64,000 nt of DNA from contig JANBPT010000106.1 of assembly GCA_027575765.1 (NCBI GenBank), positions 1 through 64,000 of the forward strand. The letters run 5' to 3'. Position 1 is the first letter of the stretch. Each line of letters starts with the position of its first letter. This DNA is from Tieghemiomyces parasiticus. Taxonomy: Eukaryota; Kickxellomycota; Dimargaritomycetes; Dimargaritales; Dimargaritaceae. Of the stretch, positions 56,675 to 64,000 are shown piece after piece. A program made the position numbers and the translations under genes. The notes under the pieces were generated by a model that worked only from the letters and a program-made list of their open reading frames with translations, had not been told where the DNA came from and ran no database searches.

Positions 56675-58830
56675 ATGGAGGTCCAATTAGACGAGGTAGG
56701 CCATCGTTATAGAAGACGTCCTGTGTCGTCCGAGTTAGAGGGCTAGTCTTACTCGATGCGGACAGGAAACGATTCCGCCGCTGCCCGAGTGCCTAGCGCC
56801 ACGTAGCTGCCATCGCAGCTGGCGCTCATACGAGCACCGACACGGTTACGAAAGGGTGTGAGCTACAGTTCTCGGGGATGTAAGGCACGAGTGGCTCCTT
56901 ACTCTGACGCGTGCAACGCACTTGACCCCCCACTTATTTATCACCGCTAACTCTGCGGTACCCGCCCTCTCACTCACCACCACACCTACTGTGCTAGCTC
57001 ATCGGGTTTTTGAAGGACCCTAAACCGGAGGTAAGCACGGGTTCCCAGACCTTACGGAAGGGTGACGGTAGCGGTCTCTACCTTGATGGTCTGTCCCTCA
57101 GAACTCATTGGCGCGAGCCTCCATATGGCTAACTGTATCCCCTTGTTTTACCACTTTCTCTGTCACCCCCCCCCCCTCCACCTGGGTCTTTATTTTGCGT
57201 TCCCATCGAATCCCTGGACCCAGGTCCGTCACATTGCCGCCCAGTACATGGTCGGGTTTACTAGCCCCAAATCCGATAACTACGCCCTGACCAAGACGAA
57301 ACTGGGCCGCCTGGTGCCCGACCTCGTGCACCTTTGCGAGGACCAACCTGTAAGAGTTGCAATTGATCCACCAGTCATTCGGACGTCCGTCCGCGTTAGC
57401 CATGGTGAGTGGCAGCCTTGCCCCGGTCAGCGCCCAACCTCACCGTACGCTAATCCCGCTCCACACCCCCTCCCTCCCTTCACTATCATGGCCGCGCATA
57501 CTGTGCAGCCCACGGCGCACCAGGCCCTACTGTCCCTGATTAACCTCTCCGGAGACGATTCCACGGTGGCCCACCTTGACACGCTGGATCTCCTGACCAA
57601 GGCCGGTCGAGAGCTGGTGGTAAGTGTCGACACCTTAGACTTACCCCCCTTTTCCCCCAACCCTTTGACCCTCCCACAGACCATAGCCGATTTTCGCTGG
57701 CGGTCTGCGCCGCAGGCTCCTACCTAGCGCGCAAATGGACCCGTGCTCTCCAGAATGATCGCTCTGACTGGAGGCATCCCACGTGCCTATATTGACTCAG
57801 CTATCACCCTCGTCGTCTTACCCTCCTTCCCTATATCCTGTAGACGCCGACCTGTCCGTTCGCAGACCTATACTGCATGCTCTTGGCCAACCTCTCCAAG
57901 CACGAATCTGTGGCCACAAAGCTCCTCACCATCAGTACGCCTCCACCCGCCGCCCTCCGCGCGGACGGGGCCGACCCGTCAACCCCCGCGCCCCTTCTCG
58001 ACCAGTTCTGTGACGTGTTTGTGCGCGGCATGGACAAGCAATACAATGAGGACGCCGATTTCAACTTTCTGGCCAGCGTATTTGCCAACCTGACAGCGGT
58101 AAGTAACTCAAGGCCTTATTTCTTTCATGGGTACTGCATCGGCCAAATCGAGAGTGGCCCAGGAGAGAGGGGGTCAAGGGTCGTGTCTGTCTGTTCGTCG
58201 CTTTCCCGGCGGTTGGGTCTGCCACGCTGCTAATACCTGACTTTCTCTTTAATGGTCGCCTGACCCCCGCCCCCCTCTGTCTACCGTCGTCAGTTTCGCG
58301 AGGGCCGTGACTTCTTCCTAGGTCAATCCACAGAGGACCTGGCCGACGCACCCATCACCAAACTTAAGGTATTTGCAGATCACCCCAACCTAGTGCGTCG
58401 CACGGGGGTACTATCTACCATCAAGAATTGCTGCTTTGAATCGTCCCGGCATGCTGCTCTACTCGACGAGGACGGCATGAATTTGCTACCATACATCCTG
58501 CTGCCTCTGTGCGGCCCTGAAGAATTTGATGAGGACGACATGGACGGCATGCCTGACGATCTGCAGCTGCTGCCGGCCGACAAGGCCCGCGAGGAGAGCG
58601 CTACCTTGCGCGTCCTGCTGGTTGAGATTTTGGTGCTGCTGACCGCCACCCGACAGGGTCGTGAGTACCTCCGCGCCCGTAAGGTGTACCCGGTAATTCG
58701 CACGTTGCACTTGTGGGAGTCGAACGAGGATGTCGCAGTGGCCATCGACCGGCTGGTCCAGATGCTGATGCGTGATGAGGCTCCAGTAACAGCGGCGGCC
58801 AATTCTGATGACGAAATCAGTGAAGTGTAG
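56675..58830 (+). CDS. HGH1: Hgh1 (FAM203 family), eEF2 folding chaperone, 371 aa
   Basis: Seven exons proposed: 56675-56695, 56998-57030, 57224-57349, 57509-57619, 57728-57782, 57866-58098 and 58294-58830. Hgh1 is an Armadillo-like protein that helps fold translation elongation factor 2 with TRiC (established for yeast). The assembled start MEVQLDE/LIGFLKDPKPE/VRHIAAQYMVGF parallels yeast Hgh1. Later blocks are LLSLINLSGDDS, YCMLLANLSKHE, GVLSTIKNCCFES, then LPYILLPLCGPEEFDEDDMD, LQLLPADKARE and the terminal VAIDRLVQMLMRDEAP. The first two exons are only 21 and 33 nt. Six of seven boundaries have good signals; exon 5 ends at a weak donor (GTGCCT at 57783), chosen because it keeps the frame and places RMIALT where the family has a conserved hydrophobic helix. 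Length agrees with yeast Hgh1 (394 aa). Confidence 0.88.
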
Positions 58831-59050
58831 CCTCGTATCGACAGGGGGGAGTCGAGGGCAATACGCCCACGTACGGAAGCGGTGGCCTGGCCGGTCGTGT
58901 GCTGCTGCTCGCTAGATTTCGAGTTTCGAGTGTAAAAATTATCGTGGTCCCGATCCCTATGATTTGAATTACTGGTCCCGTGTACTGATTGCGATCCTAT
59001 TTTCCGTATTCGGGCGGGTTTAGGTACGAAAAAGACGTAGCAAAACCGCA

Positions 59051-59056
59051 AATAAA
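59051..59056 (+). terminator. AATAAA polyadenylation signal of HGH1
   Basis: AATAAA 221 bases after the HGH1 stop, followed by a T-rich stretch. If used, the HGH1 transcript would approach or overlap the 3' end of the convergent FHA-BRCT gene. Confidence 0.45.
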
Positions 59057-59396
59057 ACCTTTTTAATCGAGTGTAGTTAGAAATACAAGACGCAAGTTTG
59101 TGGGTGGTGTTCGGAATGTCCCAGCAAGGTGAAAGCGGGACTTAGGTGGGAGTTCTCTGGGGGCGAAGTGCGTGCTGGGAGGTGGTAGCTGGTGGGTCCT
59201 CGAATTCCTCAGCGAGCTGTAAACGGTGGCTATAGGGGAAGCGGGGCGGGGGGTCAGCGATACGAATTTAGGCGTTAAAGTTAGTTTACTCTTTGGGCCT
59301 CTGATAGCCAGGCCAATAACGGTGAAAGGAGGAGCCCCTCCCCCCTTGCGGTTCGCTGGCGAGTAATTAACGATCTCCTCCGGCTTGCAGAAAAAC

Positions 59397-61967
59397 CTAC
59401 CTGGTTAGATCGGCTACCCCGCTGATGATAGCGTTAGGTAAAAATTCGGCAGTCACAACGACGCAGCCCATGTTGGCCAGTCGGCGACAGGTCCGGGCAT
59501 CCGCGGGACAACCTACAACCACTGGGGTCTTATTCCGGTCACGGTAGAGGTTGAGCTGGCTTCGGGACGGGGGACTCCGAATGAAGCCACCACGGGCAGC
59601 AGTGATGAGCTCGATGGCTTCAGAGCGCTTTGGCGAAACAATGTTTGGGGTGACGTAGATCAGGTAATTGGCAAACACGTAGCGGTCCTGCGGCACTGGG
59701 GGTTGCAGGGCGAAAGCCGCTGAATCTGAACGAGTACGAAAATTGATGTGTGTAGTTAATCGTTAATGGAATAGAAGGGGGTTATTCATGAACCGCAGGT
59801 GTGGAGGCGATTAGAATTACATCCGTTTATCGAGCCGGGATAGTAGCTTACCGAGAAACCGACCCTGCTGCTGGCTGCTGTGCACCCAGCCTTCCGATAC
59901 GAGGATGCGACCCGCCGCCAGCGCGCATAGAAACTTGCAGGTACGGCGGGACTTGTCGGTGACTAGATGAGTGCATTCCTTCCAGTCGTCGGTGGTGCGT
60001 CCACCGAGGGCCAGTACCACCTGGGCGAGTGCTGCTTTACTGTCCACGAGTCCAGTGAAGATGACGACGGGGGAACCAGGGGAGGACTGGGTGGGCGAGG
60101 CGATGGCGGGTGAAACGGCGAGGGATCCGCGAGACCGGCGGCCGCGCCCCGCCCCGGTGGGCTCATGGACGGCTGTCAATGCCGGGGTGACCTTACTAAG
60201 CTCGTCCCGGAGGCGACGGCCAGTCGCAGGTTCTTCGGGTGTCGTGAAATCGGATATCTCGTCCGCATTTGCCGTCTGATGGTTGCCCAAGCGTGTAGCC
60301 GATGCGCCGGCGTGAGGATTGGTGTAGGACGTAGATGGAGGGACGGTGCCCGATTCTGAATCAGTATCACCATCGTTATCGGTAAGTGCGTCGGAGGCAT
60401 GGGCCAATAGGCGCTGGCGGGTTCGGGATGTCGACCGGAAACGCTTGCGGACCGGTGAGGCGGCCAGACACCAACCGGGGGGATCGGTACGGAGACGAGG
60501 GCGGCCTGTGGCGGTTGGCGTGGGCAGGGCCTCGGCGGCATGGAAAGGCCGGGGCCGGGTTCCACGGGTCAGTGACTGCGTCGCTCGCCGAAAGTCCGCA
60601 TTGTCGGTTATGGACGGGGCCCGCCTTAGGGCGGCGGTGTCAACCGTGTGGCGCGGAGATGGTGCGGGGTTTGTCGGCTTCGCTGCGACCGGACGGTGGG
60701 TGATCCGGACGTCGTCCTCACTGTCCGAGAATAGCGACGACAAGGACGAGGTTTCCAAATCGGCGTCGTCCAGCCGGAGGAGCGGTGCGGGGGCGCATGG
60801 TGGTGGGACAGGATCCGTGGTGGGAGTAACCGCGCCCTTCTCGTCAGGTTGCTCGAATACAGGTTGTGTGGGGACTAATCGGGCGGGTGGTAATTCGGAC
60901 CGCCGGCCGTAGGCGGGGGTTTCTGGCGACCGTAGGTCCAGCATACCCAGCGTAGGAGCAGGTGAATCGGGCCAGGACCCGGGAGGCGAGGTGGGCAATC
61001 GATCAACGGGCGCCACAAGCTGGGTTGGGGCGAGCCCGGCGGTCGGGTAGGCCAGTGGTGGGTCCGTACGTCGAGGAGGTGAAGACGGGGCGCACGGTTG
61101 GGTAGGATCCCCGTCCTCATCGTCCTCGTCGTGCAAGGCGGCCGCCAAGGCTACCGGAAAGAGCGGGCTACTCAGGGCCTCCGGGCCATCCTCATTCCCG
61201 TGAGTGGTGTTGGCGCGGGCTGAACCCGGGGACCCACCGCTGCTCCAGGGGTCAGCCACCAGCTGGGTGGCGGGAAACAACTGCGGTAGAGGCCCGGCGG
61301 GCGGAGGATACCGCTGGGTGGCCTCAGGATCGGTACTAGCGGCGACGCGGGGTCCCCAGGGCTGGGTGGGAGGAAGTTGGCCGTCGTGTGGCCACGGAGC
61401 GTGCTTAGCCGGCCGCGGGGTGACCTCCGGAGTGCGGGCGCGACCGGTCGCCACGTGGTGCACGGACCGGTAAGGTGCGAAGCGGGTGGGAGAGCACACC
61501 TCGTACCGGAAGGACAGGCCGCCAATTTGCACGGGCTGATCGTGTAAGAGTTGGTATTTCAGTGGCGATGGTCGCAGGCGGGCCCCGGTCGCGCCCAACC
61601 GCACCCCCGTGGCCGAGTGGACGTCTTCGATAAAGTGTTCGCCCTGGGCCACCTCGATTACGGCGTGCTTGCGTGACACAAGGGGGTCATCAAGCAGGAT
61701 CCGAGCCAGGCCCCGGTCGCGGCCCACGATATTCTCACCTTTAAATACTGGGTATCGGGCGGCACAGTGGCCATCCGGGTTGAGCCGACATAGGTAGGCC
61801 CGGGGTTGTGTCCCATAGTCGTCGCCGGACGAGGCGTCGGCGTCGGAAGGAGCGGGGTTCCCGTCGAGAAAGGTGGTGGCGGCGGTGGTGGTGAACTTGG
61901 GACTGGCCGGGCCGCAGTGGCCAATCGGCGAGCCAGGCGTACGTCGGGCCCGGAGCGGCGCGGCCAT
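59397..61967 (-). CDS. FHA / TQ-cluster / tandem-BRCT checkpoint mediator, MDC1/Mdb1-like, 814 aa
   Basis: Two exons, 61967-59852 and 59725-59397 (phase 1, GTAAGC donor, TTCAG acceptor). The N-terminal FHA domain (residues about 57-158) has VGRDRG, DDPLVSRKHAVIEV, EDVHSATGVRLG and QPVQIGGLSFRY, with the phosphothreonine-binding Arg, Ser and His in place. A long disordered centre carries about nine TQ dipeptides, six between roughly 200 and 370 in a repeated A/P-TQ-L/P setting. It also has acidic CK2-like patches (SSLFSDSEDD, GDTDSESG). The C-terminus has BRCT1 (VIFTGLVDSKAALAQVVLAL, then GGRTTDDWKECTHLVTD and ILVSEGWVHSS) and a second BRCT in exon 2. This order is that of MDC1 and S. pombe Mdb1, which bind gamma-H2A at breaks; the role here is inferred. 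The stop at 59397 adjoins GTAGGT, so a further exon is possible. Confidence 0.85.
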
Positions 61968-63030
61968 CGGGGAGGGACAGCCTACAGGGAGATGGTTCAC
62001 GGGCGACAGCCGGCCACGGCAAGCTTGGCAGGAGAATTAAGGGAATGGGGAGAAAGAGCGGAAGGCAGCGTTCGTTACAAAACGCCAGGTATCGTAGAGT
62101 CAAAATCTTTGTTTCGAGCGATGTGACGGAGTCCAGAGGTAGCGGTAGGTGAGGGGCTGAGGTGATGCGGGCCGTACGGAATCTGTGCAAGATGCGGGCT
62201 GACCGTACAGCTGGACACGGTGGTCGTCAGTGGGGTATCATCCTATACGGGAAAATGGCCGCCACCCTTTCAGGAAGGGCCTCAGTCAATGGTCTGGCCC
62301 GCTAGGCACTGGCCCTTTCACCGCAGTCTTCGTCACCCGCCCTCCCCACCTCCTCGCGGTGCGCGCACCCTAACCAATGGCTCTCCAGCCATCATCCTCC
62401 GCTTCAACAGGGGCCAAGACCATGGCGACCTCGTCACTCCTAGGCGGTGGGCCGATTCTACGGCTGTTATCAGTGAGTCCATCCATATTTTCCTGAACCT
62501 GTCCCATCCTATCCCCTTGACCCCAAGGTTTAGAGGTCACTCGGACAACGCTTTACTCAAGGTAGCCGCTCACGCCGCCGCACCGTACGAGCAGCAGTTG
62601 AAATGCCGCTGCGGAGCGAATGGACAGAGTGTGTACGACCCACGAAGCATCGATCGGGGGATTGGGCAAGATCCAGTCCCGACCTAGGTACAGACAAACT
62701 CAGCCCGCTTTGATCCGCCGGTTGCGAGGTGATTATATATCGCCAATGAAAACATTTATCAGTCGGTACAATGGAAAGTTCGATCACTCCCGTGAGCATA
62801 TTAGGTCAGGTACCCATCCGTGTGACTCATCAGTCAGTTAAGCTGCCTGACAGAAAGAGTATCCCCTCATTTCGATGGCTAACTGGGAAACTGACCCTCG
62901 AAGTTTACTACAGATAAAAAAACGTACTTGCATTATAGGCCGAAGTGATACATACCCAGCTGCCTAATCAGGGGGAGCGTAGCCGTTGGCGTGCAGCGGG
63001 CCATGTGGACCACGAGTGGGGGGGGGTTCC
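61968..63030. other. Intergenic between SCC2 (3') and the FHA-BRCT gene (5')
   Basis: Tandem minus-strand spacing of 1.06 kb holding the SCC2 3'UTR and the promoter of the mediator gene. No coding sequence or clear TATA is recognised; the minus strand near 62,040-62,190 is moderately pyrimidine-rich. Confidence 0.55.
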
Positions 63031-64000
63031 TTAAGCAGGCGGCGATATTCGTGGGCGTTTCGACTCGTCAGTGGCAGTTGGTGATCCCGGCGATGCTGCA
63101 CGCTTTGGCAAGGGGGATGGCGGGGCGGGTGGGCTGATCAAGAACCCCACCGCTTCCGAGGCGGCCTTGGCCAGGTTGGCAGTCCGCATGACGCTGCGGA
63201 AAGGTACGTGGTCGAAGGTGGGTCCCGTTGCCCAGGGGTCGTCCAGTAGCGCGGTGGTTTCGCTCCTCTGGTTTGAGGGGAGGGTAGTGGCGGACCGGGG
63301 AAGCCTGCGGCTATCGTCGGGCGACTCAATGCCGGGGCCGGTCCCCAAGGCCAGTGAGTCGGCCCGCTTTAAGGGTCGGACCGGCGACATGTCACTTTCG
63401 GGATCGGTACCGGGGGCCGCATCGGACACATCGCTTACCAGTTGGCAGTACTGTGTTGGTGTAAAATGGTAATGGGCGGCGGCCAGATCGTACAGAAGCG
63501 AGTTAGGTGGGCCATATATATATATAATGTGGGGCGGGGTATCGATACACCAGCGCATTGGTACATCGAGTGGGGGGCGGAGAGGCGTCAGTTGAGGGGG
63601 GGGGTGCCTTCGGCGAAATACAACGTACGCCCTCTCGCCAATTATGCACAAGGTCACTTACGGTCAAACGCTGCACTTGGACATCATGGTCCGTGGTCAA
63701 CTCCTTACTAACGTAGGGAAGTCGGTCCCAATGAAGGACCATAGGAGCGGCGGCATGGCGGGTCAGATACTTGTCCTTGACCGCGCCTGGATCACTCGGC
63801 GTGTACTGTTGACATCGGGTCTCACTGATGGCGTAGGTGTGTTTTAGGGCATCCCGCACCAGAATTAACATGGCGACACAGACCGAGACTCTCGCCAGAG
63901 TTAGCTGGTCATCTGGAGGTCAGAAGGTGGAAAATGTAAATGATGATAGTGGCGGTGGTCAGAGCGGGGTCCAATTACCAGAGACAGTTGCGGCGACGGC
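63031..64000 (-). CDS. SCC2: Cohesin loader Scc2/NIPBL/Mis4, C-terminal part, 5' end outside the window
   Basis: Partial gene running off the right edge. Exons read on the minus strand: 64000-63979 (incomplete), 63912-63662 and 63450-63031. Scc2 with Scc4 loads cohesin on chromosomes. Recognition rests on the conserved end of the HEAT-repeat region: AMLILVRDALKHTYAIS, then RCQQYTPSDPGAVKDKYLTR, which parallels NIPBL 'LLLLKQHL...sKIQkYSPSEsaKVYDKavnR'. The following QRLT/YCQLVSDV fits the NIPBL 'VKQYLDFKLLME' helix. The last exon is a 140-codon Pro/Ser-rich tail ending RISPPA, including a Lys/Arg-rich stretch that could be a nuclear localisation signal. The intron 63913-63978 is only 66 nt with a GTAATT donor, so the outermost exon is the least certain. 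Identification is good but based on about 100 conserved residues. Confidence 0.75.

Noticed and set aside
1..64000. tRNA, rRNA, CRISPR arrays, transposases, reverse transcriptases, long terminal repeats
   Set aside because: Candidate B-box words (for example near 44,890 and 25,212) lacked matching stems; no spaced repeats, integrase or polymerase motifs were seen. Small or decayed elements could be missed by eye.

Overview
The window reads as nuclear DNA of a fungus. It carries a YPD1 histidine phosphotransfer protein, a YPK1/YpkA-type AGC kinase with its fungal N-terminus, HMG-CoA synthase, VPS16, a V-ATPase F subunit, an ABCG half-transporter, a mitochondrial ribosomal protein and a cohesin loader. 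Short spliceosomal introns have GTAAGT/GTAAGC/GTAGGC donors and CAG/TAG acceptors. Fourteen protein genes in 64 kb, with 2-11 kb gene-free gaps, is sparse for a yeast or filamentous ascomycete. A GUCD1-family gene, absent from the usual yeast models, also fits an early-diverging fungus. A zoopagomycotan such as Dimargaritales is a guess from overall impression, not a result.

Layout. 0-10.4 kb, all plus strand: GUCD1-like cysteine-protease-fold protein (2 exons), VMA7 (3 exons) and an intronless ABCG transporter. 10.4-28.1 kb: mostly gene-free, interrupted by one Pro/Ser/Thr-rich orphan (21.2-22.2 kb). 28.1-31.1 kb: YPD1 (plus) converges on an atypical protein kinase (minus) with a long pyrimidine-rich leader. 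31-38.6 kb: gene-free. 38.6-47.7 kb, plus strand: YPK1-like kinase, mL50-like mitoribosomal protein and HMG-CoA synthase, with a large gap between the last two. 49.7-64 kb is the densest part: VPS16 (7 exons, minus), ULP1-type SUMO protease (2 exons, minus), HGH1 (7 exons, plus), an FHA-TQ-rich-BRCT checkpoint mediator (minus) and the 3' end of a cohesin loader SCC2 (minus, runs off the right edge).

The genes are mainly housekeeping and do not form one pathway. Two loose themes appear. Several concern membranes, lipids and their signalling (HMG-CoA synthase, ABCG, YPK1, V-ATPase, HOPS/CORVET VPS16). The right-hand 10 kb groups SUMO processing, a DNA-damage mediator and cohesin loading. Exon models were built by hand from splice sites, reading phase and remembered family conservation. 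They close in frame for every multi-exon gene, with one weak donor in HGH1. I found no tRNA, rRNA, CRISPR array, recognisable transposon or virus-like gene. No undescribed multi-gene system is evident. The most novel objects are the fungal MDC1-like mediator, the orphan protein, the HGD/DLG kinase and its spliced leader, and the 10.8 kb gene desert.
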